A stretch of 55,443 nucleotides of DNA from Mycobacterium gordonae (GCF_002101675.1 NZ_LQOY01000146.1:1-55443), one strand, 5' to 3'. Counted from the stretch's first letter, positions 33,847 through 42,460 are shown. Notes: generated by a model not told the origin, from the sequence alone. Numbers and translations: made by a program.

Positions 33847-34809
33847 TCAGTCGCCGGGCGTCGCGGGAGCCGGCACCACGCGGGCGCCCGGCACCGGCCC
33901 GCTGGCGACGCGGACCGTGCGGCACACCCCCGCCCCGGACAGCTGGGTGCCGACGTCGACGGCGGAGTCCGCCGAGTCACACAGGAATGCGCACGTCGGG
34001 CCGGAGCCGGACACGATACCGGCCAGCGCGCCGGCCTCCACGCCCGCGCGCAGGGCCCGCCGGAGCGCCGGGTCCAGGCTGACGGCAGCAGCCTGCATCT
34101 CGTTACCCAGGAGCGGCGCAAGCTGCTGGGGGTCGCCAGCCGCCAGGGCGGCCAACACCGGACCGGGCTCGCCGAGGCGGGGCGGGTCCCCCACCTCGCG
34201 CAGCCGGTCCAGTTCCCCATACACCGCCGGGGTCAGCAGTCCGCTCTCAGCAAAGGCCAGGACCCAATGGAAGGTGTTGCGGGACAACACCGTGGCCAGT
34301 TCCTCGCCCCGCCCGGTGCCCAGCGCGGTGCCGCCGTGCAGGGCAAACGGCACATCGCTGCCCAGCTGGGCGGCCAACATCCGCAGGTCACGGCGCGGCA
34401 GGTTGAGTTCCCACAGCTCATTCATCGCCACCAGGACGGCGGCCGCATCGGCGCTACCGCCCGCCATGCCGCCGGCCAGGGGGATCGACTTGTCGATCAG
34501 AATCGACACGTCGGGGGCCCGTCCCACATGGTCGGCCATCAACTCGGCCGCCCGCCAGGCCAGGTTGCGCTCGTCGGTGGGCAACACGTCAGCGCCCTCA
34601 CCGACGTGCTCGAGCGAGAGCACATCGGCGTTGCGGACCGTCACCTCGTCGAACAGCGAAACGGCATGGAACACCGTCGTCAGCTCGTGGTAGCCGTCCT
34701 CGCGGCGGTCGCCCACGGCCAGGTAGAGGTTGACCTTCCCCGGCACCCGAACGGTGGTCGACCCGGTGGGCACCCACAGCTCGGCGGTATTGCCGTCAGA
34801 TGCGGACAC
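33847..34809 (-). CDS. ispE: 4-diphosphocytidyl-2-C-methyl-D-erythritol kinase
   Basis: 320 aa from GTG 34809. It phosphorylates CDP-ME in the non-mevalonate isoprenoid pathway. GHMP-kinase motifs are VPGKVNLYLAVGDRREDGYH (catalytic Lys region), PLAGGMAGGSADAAAVLVAM (ATP loop) and GIVSGSGPTCAFL. It matches Rv1011 (about 306 aa). It lies 67 bp downstream of ksgA and ends the rpfB-ksgA-ispE operon. The 248-bp stretch between ispE and pks16 holds the pks16 promoter region but no gene; the small Rv1012 that I recall at this place in M. tuberculosis is not evident. Confidence 0.96.
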   Translation of the reverse strand: MSASDGNTAELWVPTGSTTVRVPGKVNLYLAVGDRREDGYHELTTVFHAVSLFDEVTVRNADVLSLEHVGEGADVLPTDERNLAWRAAELMADHVGRAPDVSILIDKSIPLAGGMAGGSADAAAVLVAMNELWELNLPRRDLRMLAAQLGSDVPFALHGGTALGTGRGEELATVLSRNTFHWVLAFAESGLLTPAVYGELDRLREVGDPPRLGEPGPVLAALAAGDPQQLAPLLGNEMQAAAVSLDPALRRALRAGVEAGALAGIVSGSGPTCAFLCDSADSAVDVGTQLSGAGVCRTVRVASGPVPGARVVPAPATPGD

Positions 34810-34876
34810 CGCAGCAGACTATCGCTGCCATCGGCGAACCACACGCAGCGGCACCAGGAGTGCAGTCATCCGTGGT

Positions 34877-35812
34877 TCAGCCGGTGGACGCCGGAGCGGG
34901 ATCCGGCGGCGCACCGGCATCGAGGTCCCCGTCGCCGGACCGCTGCAACAACCGCACAAAGTCCTCGACGGACAACGTCTCGCCGCGGCGGGCCGGGTCG
35001 ATGCTGGCCGCCAGCAGCCGCCGGGCCGACTCGTTGCCCGATCCGGCCCATTCCACGAACGCGTTGCGTGACGTCTTACGCCGCTGCGCGAAGGCGATGT
35101 CGACCAGCTCGAAGACTCTCTTGCGGAAGGCTTCGTCGGTGGGCCAAGGCGATGTCTCGTAGCGGTCGATGCGCACCAGCCCGGAGTAGACACGCGGAAT
35201 GGGCCAGAACACCGTGGGCGGCACCGTGCCGCACCGTCGTACCCGGCCGTAGAAGTTGACCTTGACACTCGGCACGCCGTATTCCTTACCGCCCGGCTCC
35301 GCGGCGAGCCGTTCGGCGACCTCGGCCTGCACCATCACCGTCACGGTGCGGATGGACGGAAATTCGGCGAGCAGGTGCAGCAGCGCGGGGACGGCGACGT
35401 TGTAGGGCAGATTGGCCACCACGGCGGTCGGTTCGGCCGCCAGGTCCTCGCGGCTCAGCGTCAGCACGTCGCGATGCAGCACGGTGAGCCGCTGGCCTTC
35501 GCTGCTGGAATGCTCGGCGACCGTTTGCGGCAAGCGGGCGGCCAGCACCGGATCGATCTCGACGGCGGCCACCGTCGCACCGCGGTCGAGCAGTGCGAGC
35601 GTCAGCGAACCCAGTCCCGGACCGACTTCGAGAACCACGTCGGACTTGCCGATGCCGGACGCCGTGACGATCCGCCGCACCGTATTGGCATCGTGGACGA
35701 AGTTCTGTCCGAATGCCTTGCGCGGCCGAAAATCAAGCTCCTTGGCCAACCGCCGGATCTCGGTGCGCCCGAGCAGCCGGATCGTCAGCGGGCACCCACT
35801 CGTCCACTGCAC
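34877..35812 (-). CDS. rsmA: 16S rRNA dimethyladenosine transferase KsgA/RsmA
   Basis: 311 aa from GTG 35812. It dimethylates two adjacent adenines in helix 45 of 16S rRNA late in 30S assembly. Motifs are FGQNFVHDANTVRRIV, SAM motif I LEVGPGLGSLTLALL, VEIDPVLAARLPQT and motif IV VANLPYNVAVPALLHLL (NLPY). The C-terminal RNA-binding domain includes FAQRRKTSRNAFVEWAGSG. Its start overlaps the rpfB 3' end by 28 bases, so translation is coupled to rpfB. The last ~20 residues are Asp/Pro-rich and variable. Confidence 0.97.
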   Translation of the reverse strand: MQWTSGCPLTIRLLGRTEIRRLAKELDFRPRKAFGQNFVHDANTVRRIVTASGIGKSDVVLEVGPGLGSLTLALLDRGATVAAVEIDPVLAARLPQTVAEHSSSEGQRLTVLHRDVLTLSREDLAAEPTAVVANLPYNVAVPALLHLLAEFPSIRTVTVMVQAEVAERLAAEPGGKEYGVPSVKVNFYGRVRRCGTVPPTVFWPIPRVYSGLVRIDRYETSPWPTDEAFRKRVFELVDIAFAQRRKTSRNAFVEWAGSGNESARRLLAASIDPARRGETLSVEDFVRLLQRSGDGDLDAGAPPDPAPASTG

Positions 35813-36918
35813 ACTGGCCAGGCACCCCAGCCCTGGCGCTGCCGGGTCACGTCGGCGATCGCGATCTGCTCTTCGCGGGTGGCCAAGTCGGCGCGGGGGG
35901 CATAGCGCAGCCCGCCGTTGGCTTCCCAGGTGCCCTGGTCGAACTGCACGCCGCCGAAGAACCCGTTACCGGTGTTGATGGCCCAGTTCCCGCCGGCCTC
36001 GCAGCCCGCCAGCGAATCCCAGATGGTGCCGTCACTGACGGGCGGCACCTCGGTGCCAGGCTTGGCGCCGACTCGCACCACCGCTTCGCGAGCCGGCGTC
36101 ACCACCACGTTGGCGATGGGCAGGCGACCGGTCTCGACGCCGTTGATCTCGGCTACCGAGAACGTCACGTCTTGGGTGCCGGGGGCTCCCGGATCTTCGA
36201 CGACCTCGCGACTCATGTTCATCTCGGGGTCCTCGATGCGCCGCGCCGGCGGGGGAAGCGGCATCCGCTCGGTGACCCGTTCGATCCGGTTACGGGTGAC
36301 GTGGATCTGCATGCCGTCGGCGATCGGTGTCGTCGGGGCGGGGATCACCTGGTCGCTGTCCTGCAGCGGGGCACCCGCGGCGTCCAGCAATCCGGCCACG
36401 TTCGGCGCCGGCAGGTGCACCGTGCGCACCACGCCGCCGTCGTCGATCTGGACCGTCTTGGCGCTGACGACGGGCAGGGCCATCCCCGACAGCGGAACGC
36501 GGCTCGCGCGCGACGCGGCGGCGGGCGCGGTGTCGGTCATGGCCAGCTGGGCCAGCGCCTCATCCACGGTGGCCGCCGTGGTCCACACCTGCCGCGAATT
36601 CTGGCCGTCGAGCGTGATCTCCAACGGCCGGCTGCGGCGCAGCACGATCGTGGCCGCGTCGTCGACCGAGACGTCACGGGCCGGGTACAGGTCGTCGCGC
36701 TCTTCGACGGAGAACCCGTTCTCTCTGACGATATCGATCACCTTGGACCTCATGGTCTGCACTCGTATCGAGGTGCCATCGACAGTCAGCGTGACGGTCT
36801 TGGATGCGGACACGGCGTATCCGCCGGCGAATGTCAGTACCAGCAGCAAGGCGCCAACCAGCAGGCGCAATGTGGGCGATTCAGTTCGATGAAGTTTAGT
36901 GAGCAGTTTCAATGTCAA
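35785..36918 (-). CDS. rpfB: Resuscitation-promoting factor RpfB
   Basis: 377 aa if started at TTG 36918; a shorter TTG start lies at SPTLRLLVGA, nearer the start known for M. tuberculosis. A membrane segment (LRLLVGALLLVLTFAGGYAV) is followed by three DUF348 domains (~40-205, TVTLTVDGTSIRVQTM and others), a G5 domain (REVVEDPGAPGTQDVTFSVA) and the C-terminal Rpf lysozyme-like domain (WDSLAGCEAGGNWAINTGNG, catalytic Glu in CEAGG; VQFDQGTWEANGG). It cleaves peptidoglycan with RipA to wake dormant cells. The position of the lipobox Cys reads Ser (AVSASK), so a signal-anchored rather than lipid-anchored protein is likely. A leader hairpin lies upstream. Confidence 0.95.
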   Translation of the reverse strand: MTLKLLTKLHRTESPTLRLLVGALLLVLTFAGGYAVSASKTVTLTVDGTSIRVQTMRSKVIDIVRENGFSVEERDDLYPARDVSVDDAATIVLRRSRPLEITLDGQNSRQVWTTAATVDEALAQLAMTDTAPAAASRASRVPLSGMALPVVSAKTVQIDDGGVVRTVHLPAPNVAGLLDAAGAPLQDSDQVIPAPTTPIADGMQIHVTRNRIERVTERMPLPPPARRIEDPEMNMSREVVEDPGAPGTQDVTFSVAEINGVETGRLPIANVVVTPAREAVVRVGAKPGTEVPPVSDGTIWDSLAGCEAGGNWAINTGNGFFGGVQFDQGTWEANGGLRYAPRADLATREEQIAIADVTRQRQGWGAWPVCSGRVGAR

Positions 36919-37033
36919 ATCCCAGTCAATCTCTACGTATCCCGAGTTCGTTCCGACCTACCACGACACTTACGCAGCAACACCGCAGCAAAAGTTCCAA
37001 GACGAGCAACCGACCATATTCAGCTGAAATAAC

Positions 37034-37055
37034 AAATGGGCCCATAGGCCCACCC
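37034..37055 (-). promoter_or_regulatory. rpfB leader hairpin with U-tract (RNA switch/attenuator)
   Basis: On the minus strand TGGGCC (37052-37047), loop TATG and GGCCCA (37042-37037) form a GC stem, extendable by three G-U pairs, followed at once by TTTGTTATTT. That is a proper intrinsic terminator, located ~115 bp upstream of the rpfB start in the 212-bp gap after tatD. In M. tuberculosis the rpfB operon is reported to be controlled by a leader RNA switch with an intrinsic terminator, so this is probably its counterpart. It could instead simply terminate tatD. Confidence 0.6.
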
Positions 37056-37130
37056 GTTCGATCACAAGACGGTAATGAACCGACCAGTGCAGAGCAACTC
37101 CTGCGCGGGGATGTTGTTGCGGTTCGGACG

Positions 37131-37976
37131 CTAACGGGCGCCCGACCGGTCCAGCCGGTACGCCCGGCGAGCGTTGCTCGTCGTAATCTCCGCCAACTCC
37201 TCCGGCCGGCGATTCACCAGTTCAGCGAGGGCTCGCACGGTGTAGGGCAGACAGTACGATTCGTTCGCTGCGCCCCGATACGGATGGGGAGTGAGGAATG
37301 GCGCGTCGGTTTCCACCAATATCTGATCCACTGGTATCAGCGGAACGGCTTCGCGCAGGTCGCGGGCGTTACGAAAGCTGACCGTCCCCGACAGGCTCAG
37401 CAACCATCCCTTAGCCGAACAAATGCGAGCCATCTCACTGCCGGATGAGAAGCAGTGAAAGATCACAGTCTCGGGCGCGCCCTCGGCACGCAGCACGTCG
37501 AGCACCTCGCTGTCGGCGTCGCGGTTGTGGATCATCAACGGCTTGCCGGTCCGCTTGGCCAGGTCGATGTGCCAGGCGAACGCCTCGCGTTGAACGTCCG
37601 GCCGGGCGCAGCCGTCGAGCCGGCCCGGCCAGTACATGTCCATGCCCGTCTCGCCGACGGCCACGACACGAGGGTGAGCGGTCAACCGCTCGATCTCGGC
37701 GCGGGCGTCCTCGCTCAGCGCGTCGGTGCGCGTCGGATGCAACGCCACCGCCCCGTACACCCGCGGGTCCCAATCGACCGCCCGCGCCACCCAGCGCGCC
37801 GACTCCAGGTCGTCGGCGATGGTTACCACGGCCGTGACGCCGACGGCTGACGCGCGGTCCAGGAGTGCGCGCACTCCGGTCGCGTCGGAGACACCGCAGG
37901 CGTCGAGGTGGGTGTGCGCGTCGATCAACGGCGACAGCGGCTCCGGGGCGGGCGGTGCTTCTCGTCTGGCGCTCAC
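37131..37976 (-). CDS. tatD: TatD family metal-dependent hydrolase
   Basis: 281 aa from GTG 37976. A TIM-barrel metallohydrolase (3'-5' DNase family) with the metal ligands LIDAHTHLDACG (HxH), VAVGETGMDMYW (Glu), PLMIHNRDADSEVL (His), FHCFSSGSEMA (His) and LVETDAPFLTPHPYRG (Asp). It matches Rv1008. It is divergent from metG with 59 bp between the starts, and followed by rpfB on the same strand after 212 bp. Confidence 0.95.
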   Translation of the reverse strand: MSARREAPPAPEPLSPLIDAHTHLDACGVSDATGVRALLDRASAVGVTAVVTIADDLESARWVARAVDWDPRVYGAVALHPTRTDALSEDARAEIERLTAHPRVVAVGETGMDMYWPGRLDGCARPDVQREAFAWHIDLAKRTGKPLMIHNRDADSEVLDVLRAEGAPETVIFHCFSSGSEMARICSAKGWLLSLSGTVSFRNARDLREAVPLIPVDQILVETDAPFLTPHPYRGAANESYCLPYTVRALAELVNRRPEELAEITTSNARRAYRLDRSGAR

Positions 37977-38020
37977 GCGCCCCACGATATGTGCACACAC
38001 CAGCAAGCGGCCGACCCGAT

Positions 38021-38026
38021 TAGGGT
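38021..38026 (+). promoter_or_regulatory. Probable metG -10 box, leaderless start
   Basis: TAGGGT at 38021-38026 fits the mycobacterial SigA -10 pattern TAnnnT and ends 9 bases before the metG ATG (38036). That spacing predicts transcription starting at or within a few bases of the ATG, a leaderless mRNA, and there is no Shine-Dalgarno sequence. Confidence 0.4.
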
Positions 38027-38035
38027 GGAGCCCCG

Positions 38036-39598
38036 ATGAACCAACAGCAGCCGTATTACGTCACCACCGCGATCGCCTACCCCAACGGCGCGCCGCACAT
38101 GGGTCACGCGTACGAATACATCGCAACCGACGCCATCGCCCGATTCAAGCGCCTCGACGGTTTCGACGTGCGTTTCCTGACCGGGACCGACGAGCACGGA
38201 CTCAAGGTCGCCCAGGCCGCGGCGGCCGCCGGGGTGCCGACCGCGCAACTCGCGCGCAGCAACTCCGACGTGTTCCAGCGCATGCAGGAGAAGCTCAACA
38301 TCTCCTTCGACCGGTTCATCCGCACCACCGACCCCGACCATCACGTGTCCTCGAAGGAAATCTGGCGTCGCATGGAGGCGGCCGGCGATATCTATTTGGA
38401 CAACTACGCGGGCTGGTACTCGGTGCGCGACGAGCGGTTCTTCGTCGAATCCGAGACCCAACTGTTGCAGGACGGCACCCGGATCGCGGTCGAGACCGGC
38501 ACCCCGGTGACGTGGACCGAGGAGCAGACCTATTTCTTCCGGCTGTCGGCCTACGCCGAGAAGCTGCTCGCCCACTACCGCGACAACCCCGGTTTCATCG
38601 CCCCTGAGACCCGGCGCAACGAAGTCGTCAGCTTCGTCTCGGGCGGCCTGGACGATCTGTCGATCTCCCGCACCTCGTTCGACTGGGGCGTGCAGGTCCC
38701 CGATCATCCCGACCACATCATGTACGTCTGGGTCGACGCGCTGACCAACTATCTGACCGGGGCCGGTTTTCCCGACACCGACTCGGAGTTGTTCCGCCGC
38801 TTCTGGCCCGCGGACCTGCACATGATCGGCAAGGACATCATCAGATTCCATGCCGTGTACTGGCCCGCGTTTCTGATGTCGGCCGGAATCGACTTGCCGC
38901 GAAGGGTTTTCGCGCACGGCTTCCTGCACAACCGGGGCGAGAAGATGAGCAAGTCGATCGGCAACATCGTCGATCCGGTGGCGCTGGTCGACACCTTCGG
39001 GGTGGACCAGGTCCGCTATTTCCTGTTGCGCGAGATCCCTTTTGGCCAAGACGGCAGTTACAGCGACGAATCGATCATCACGCGGATCAACACCGACCTG
39101 GCCAACGAGCTCGGTAATCTGGCCCAACGGTCCCTGTCGATGGTGGCCAAGAACCTCGGCGCGGCGGTGCCGGACCCAGGTGAGTTCATCGACGCGGACA
39201 CCGAGTTACTGAGCACGGCCGACGGGCTGCTCGATCGGGTGCGCGCCCATTTCGATTCGCAGGCAATGCATCTGGCGCTCGAGGCGATCTGGCTGATGCT
39301 CGGTGACGCGAACAGGTACTTCTCCGCGCAGCAGCCCTGGGTGCTGCGCAAGAGCGAAGCGGTGACAGACCAGGAGCGCTTCCGCACCACGCTGTATGTC
39401 ACCTGCGAGGTGGTGCGCATCGCCGCGCTGTTGATCAGCCCGGTGATGCCGGATTCGGCCGACAAGTTGCTCGACCTGCTGGGCCAGCCGCGCGACCAAC
39501 GGACCTTCGCCGCAGTGGGAACGAGGCTGGCCCCCGGGACAGCGCTGCCCTCGCCGTCCGGAGTGTTCCCGCGCTATCAGGCGCCCGAAGCCGAGTGA
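38036..39598 (+). CDS. metG: Methionyl-tRNA synthetase
   Basis: 520 aa from ATG 38036, matching Rv1007c. It charges tRNA-Met. It is a class I enzyme: PNGAPHMGHAYEYIATDAIA carries the HIGH-type motif and GFLHNRGEKMSKSIGN the KMSKS loop. The zinc-binding knuckle cysteines of the E. coli type are absent, as in the shorter MetG2 form. The last four codons and stop (PEAE-TGA) lie inside the first unit of a 52-bp triplicated repeat. The conserved backbone shared with M. tuberculosis ends at this gene. Confidence 0.98.
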   Translation: MNQQQPYYVTTAIAYPNGAPHMGHAYEYIATDAIARFKRLDGFDVRFLTGTDEHGLKVAQAAAAAGVPTAQLARSNSDVFQRMQEKLNISFDRFIRTTDPDHHVSSKEIWRRMEAAGDIYLDNYAGWYSVRDERFFVESETQLLQDGTRIAVETGTPVTWTEEQTYFFRLSAYAEKLLAHYRDNPGFIAPETRRNEVVSFVSGGLDDLSISRTSFDWGVQVPDHPDHIMYVWVDALTNYLTGAGFPDTDSELFRRFWPADLHMIGKDIIRFHAVYWPAFLMSAGIDLPRRVFAHGFLHNRGEKMSKSIGNIVDPVALVDTFGVDQVRYFLLREIPFGQDGSYSDESIITRINTDLANELGNLAQRSLSMVAKNLGAAVPDPGEFIDADTELLSTADGLLDRVRAHFDSQAMHLALEAIWLMLGDANRYFSAQQPWVLRKSEAVTDQERFRTTLYVTCEVVRIAALLISPVMPDSADKLLDLLGQPRDQRTFAAVGTRLAPGTALPSPSGVFPRYQAPEAE

Positions 39599-39739
39599 GC
39601 GGAACGCAGTGACGCGAACGAGGCGAGCATCCGACCCCGAAGCCGAGTGAGCGGAACGCAGTGACGCGAACGAGGCGAGCATCCGACCCCGAAGGTGAGT
39701 GAGCGGAACGCAGTGACGCGAACGAGGCGAGCATCCGAC
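39584..39739. repeat. 52-bp direct repeat, three copies, spanning the metG stop
   Basis: Three units start at 39584, 39636 and 39688, each beginning CCCGAAG and containing GAGTGAGCGGAACGCAGTGA then CGCGAACGAGGCGAGCATCC. The first two are identical; the third differs only as GGTGAG for GCCGAG. The metG stop TGA lies in unit 1, so the array grew out of the 3' end of the gene without altering it. From memory, GAACGCAGTGACGCGAACGAGGCGAGC-like repeats occur elsewhere in mycobacterial genomes. Confidence 0.95.
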
Positions 39740-39872
39740 CCGCCTGAAGCGGACTAGTTGAAGATTCGTCAAGTAACGGAAACGAACCCGGATGGCCACA
39801 TTACGAACCGCGGTTCGGGTATTCGCGGCAAGCGGTGTGAGGTGTCTTTGACCGATAGGCCATAATCGCCAG

Positions 39873-40277
39873 GTGGAGCGAAGACGGAATCGGCAGCCCA
39901 GCCAATCCCCGATGACCACCCTGAAGCAGTTGCCTGCACTGGTGGTTCTCGAGCGGATCCCGGTCCCCGTCCTCGCTATCGCCGACGACGGCAGCATCCT
40001 GTTCACCAACACCGCGTTCGCCCAGATGGTGGGCTGCGACCCCGAAGAGGTGCTGGCGCTGCGATTTCACGAGATCTTCCACCAGGCACCGGAGTCCGAG
40101 TCCTCGCTGCTCTCATTCGTCCACGCCCTGGCGAACATGGTGGTCGAGCTGGCACACAAAGACGGCTCGGTGGTCCGGGCTTTGATGAGCCGGTCGGCGG
40201 TGATGCGCGCCGACGACAAATTTGCTCTGGCCGCCTTCCAGGACCTGACCGAACAGCTGTGGGAAGAAGAACGCTGA
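39873..40277 (+). CDS. Single PAS-domain protein
   Basis: 134 aa from GTG 39873 (an ATG at 39912 would give 121 aa). Nearly all of it is a PAS fold: IPVPVLAIADDGSILFTNTA, FAQMVGCDPEEVLALRFHEI, then KDGSVVRALMSRSAVMRADD and ALAAFQDLTEQ with the PAC ending. No output domain, membrane segment or HTH is attached, so it must act by binding a partner. It is a likely sensor of redox state or a small ligand, but which one is not visible. It stands alone after metG. Confidence 0.8.
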   Translation: MERRRNRQPSQSPMTTLKQLPALVVLERIPVPVLAIADDGSILFTNTAFAQMVGCDPEEVLALRFHEIFHQAPESESSLLSFVHALANMVVELAHKDGSVVRALMSRSAVMRADDKFALAAFQDLTEQLWEEER

Positions 40278-40335
40278 GCCGCATTCGGGCGGATGCCCGC
40301 CCGCCGCGTCGCGACATATGAGTTCAGCTAGACCG

Positions 40336-40367
40336 CAAGTATTGAGATGAGGCCGGGTCAATACTTG
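40336..40367. promoter_or_regulatory. 10-bp inverted repeat before the acetyltransferase gene
   Basis: CAAGTATTGA (40336-40345) and TCAATACTTG (40358-40367) are exact complements 12 bp apart, ending 4 bp before ATG 40372. The AT-rich symmetric sequence in GC-rich DNA looks like an operator or a translation-blocking hairpin. The two TetR genes nearby are candidates to bind it. Confidence 0.6.
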
Positions 40368-40371
40368 TAGT

Positions 40372-40935
40372 ATGGTTTCCGCTGTGATCAAGACTCGCAA
40401 CGACTTGGAGTCCTACCTCGAGGCGGACTTGCATGCCCAAGGACTTGAGCGCTGGCGACATCGCTACCGGGTCATGCATCGAGCTCCTTACTTTCAGCGC
40501 ATGCTGCGCAAGACCGAATATTGGACGAACACGGCCCGGACGCCCTTCGGGCACCTCGTCGCTGCATACCTGCGCCTACGACTGAAGTTTCTGGGCGAGA
40601 AGCTCGGATTCGGCATTCCGCTCAACGCCTTCGGACCCGGCCTGTCCGTCGCTCACGTCGGCTGGGTGCACGTGCATCATCGGGCAAAGATCGGCGCCAA
40701 CTGTCGTATCCACCAAGGGGTGACGATCGGCGAAGGCCGCCCCGGCGAGTATCCCAGCATCGGCGACGACGTGTTCATCTATCCGGGCGCCATGGTGCTC
40801 GGCGCGGACGTCGGCAGCCGGGTCGGCATTTACGCAGGTGCGGTGGTGACCAAGTCGGTGCCCGACGATGTGGACGTCGCCGGCGTTCCCGCCCGGATCG
40901 TCAAGGACCGCCGCCCGCGCGCCGTCAGCGCCTAG
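40372..40935 (+). CDS. CysE-like serine acetyltransferase family protein
   Basis: 187 aa from ATG 40372. The N-terminal helical part (NDLESYLEADLHAQGLERWR) is followed by a left-handed beta-helix with hexapeptide repeats: AHVGWVHVHHRAKIGANCRI, HQGVTIGEGRPGEYPSIGDD, VFIYPGAMVLGADVGSRVGI, YAGAVVTKSVPDDVDVAGVP. The family transfers acetyl from acetyl-CoA, commonly to serine, but relatives in glycan clusters modify sugars; with a sugar operon 4 kb downstream the latter is possible. There is no Shine-Dalgarno sequence, and an inverted repeat crowds the start. GTG 40384 is an alternative. It ends 5 bp from the convergent TetR gene. Confidence 0.82.
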   Translation: MVSAVIKTRNDLESYLEADLHAQGLERWRHRYRVMHRAPYFQRMLRKTEYWTNTARTPFGHLVAAYLRLRLKFLGEKLGFGIPLNAFGPGLSVAHVGWVHVHHRAKIGANCRIHQGVTIGEGRPGEYPSIGDDVFIYPGAMVLGADVGSRVGIYAGAVVTKSVPDDVDVAGVPARIVKDRRPRAVSA

Positions 40936-40940
40936 AGCCT

Positions 40941-41642
40941 TTACGGAGCCCCATCGGAGAGACCGGCCGGCGCGCCGGTCCGGGTGTGGCGCAGGGCTTC
41001 GCGGGCCAGAAATTGCCGGAAATACGGAAGCGATGCCTCTGCCGCCACTCCCGGAAGCAGCACAACCCAGATCTGAGTCAGCTGCGCATTCAGCTGGTCG
41101 AGCATGCTCTCGCTCTGCCGATTTCGCGCGATGGCGATGGAGAACAACCGGGTTCCGTACATCGCACCGACAATCGTCTGGGCGAGCGATTCGGGATCCA
41201 CGTCTTCGCGCAGGTCACCTTGCGCTACCCCTTCGCTCGCCTGCTCTGCCATTGCAGCCACCCAGCCGGCACAGCAGCGTGCAACCGCGTCGTTGAATCC
41301 ACTCAGGGCCGCGACCAGCTGCTCGGCCGCACGTGCGGTCTTGTCGGTGCTGAGCACGTTGGCAACCGCGAAGGTGCCGTGGATCATGTTTTCCAGGGCG
41401 GGCGAAGCCGACCCGCAGACATTGCGAAAAGCACGGAGGACGACCTCGCCGCCCTCGTCAATGATGTCCGACGCGAGAGCCTCTTTGGAATCGAAGTGGT
41501 GGTAGAGGGCGCCCTTGGTCATTCCGGTTCGCTCGATGATGGTGCCCCACCCGGCTGCGGCGTAGCCGACTTCACTGAAGACGTCGATCGCGGCATCCAG
41601 AATCTTCCGCCGGGTTAGCTCGGATCGAACCTGGCGCGCCAT
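40941..41642 (-). CDS. TetR regulator, ScbR/gamma-butyrolactone receptor-like
   Basis: 233 aa from ATG 41642. The N-terminal HTH (RQVRSELTRRKILDAAIDVF, then TGMTKGALYHHFDSKEALAS) is close to the Streptomyces ArpA/ScbR-type receptors, in which this domain binds palindromic operators and a butyrolactone releases it. The C-terminal ligand domain is longer than usual for those. The inducer is unknown. A second gene of the same type lies 140 bp upstream on the same strand, so the pair probably arose by duplication or acts together. Confidence 0.88.
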   Translation of the reverse strand: MARQVRSELTRRKILDAAIDVFSEVGYAAAGWGTIIERTGMTKGALYHHFDSKEALASDIIDEGGEVVLRAFRNVCGSASPALENMIHGTFAVANVLSTDKTARAAEQLVAALSGFNDAVARCCAGWVAAMAEQASEGVAQGDLREDVDPESLAQTIVGAMYGTRLFSIAIARNRQSESMLDQLNAQLTQIWVVLLPGVAAEASLPYFRQFLAREALRHTRTGAPAGLSDGAP

Positions 41643-41782
41643 TGGCCATGCCTCCCCAGTGATGTCAATCCGGTTCAGCTCCGGACCTCGGCGTCTTGTT
41701 CCTGCTGGTCAGCCGGATAAGCCTAGCAGCAGTCGGCATGATGTTTTTCGATCATGCGTGCCAGATCGCCTCCGGCGCCGGA

Positions 41783-42460
41783 TCAAGTGGTGCTCACCGG
41801 GGTCGGGACGGCCTTGATAGCCAGCGCCGTCCGCCGCCGGAGGAATTGGGCGAAGTAGTCGGCCCGGTCCGGCGGTAGTACCGCCGCCAGGATCAGAACC
41901 CAGTTTCTTTCCAGGTCGAGCAGGAAGGCCCGGGGGTCGTCGAGGTCGCTGGTTTGGCGCAGTCCCAGATACATCGACACGATCAACCGTCCGATGTCGC
42001 GCGGCTCCCAGCGTTCGGCGACGTCGCCCTCGCTGATCGCACGCTCGGCAACGCTGGCCAGCGCATCGACCCAGCCGCCCAGCAGAGCGGCCTGCAGCCC
42101 TTCTGTGCGCCCCACCGACTCGATGAGGTGCAGAGCGGCCCTGGCGACGTCCCTGGAGATGTCCTGCACCGCGATCAGGTAGCAGAAGTCGATCAGCGTT
42201 TCCAGGCCGGAGAGCTGCCGGGACAGCAGGTCCTCGACGGCCGCCCGTCCCCCTGAGGTGTGCTGTTCGATGATGGCCACCGCAAGGGCGTGCTTGGAGC
42301 GGAAGTGAAAGTACATCGCGCCTTTGGTCAACTCGGCCTCGGCCAGGATGTCGTCCAGTCCCACGTCGTGGTAGGCGCGGCGGGCGAACTGATGTGCGGC
42401 CGCCCGCAGAATCTGTTGCCGAGTGCTGTCTGCCCGTCCGTCGGCCGATTCAGTCGACAT
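41783..42460 (-). CDS. TetR regulator, second ScbR-like paralog
   Basis: 225 aa from ATG 42460. The HTH segment STRQQILRAAAHQFARRAYH then AELTKGAMYFHFRSKHALAV is of the same type as the neighbouring TetR. Its C-terminal ligand-binding half differs more (LETLIDFCYLIAVQDISRDV, LIVSMYLGLRQTSDLDDPRA). It is transcribed away from the PE/PPE genes, with a 409-bp gap between, so that gap holds both promoters. The ligand and targets are unknown. Confidence 0.88.
   Translation of the reverse strand: MSTESADGRADSTRQQILRAAAHQFARRAYHDVGLDDILAEAELTKGAMYFHFRSKHALAVAIIEQHTSGGRAAVEDLLSRQLSGLETLIDFCYLIAVQDISRDVARAALHLIESVGRTEGLQAALLGGWVDALASVAERAISEGDVAERWEPRDIGRLIVSMYLGLRQTSDLDDPRAFLLDLERNWVLILAAVLPPDRADYFAQFLRRRTALAIKAVPTPVSTT

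Noticed and set aside
39584..39739. CRISPR array
   Set aside because: The units are contiguous 52-bp tandem copies without unique spacers and no cas genes are in the window. The same holds for the 58-bp array at 12545-12687.
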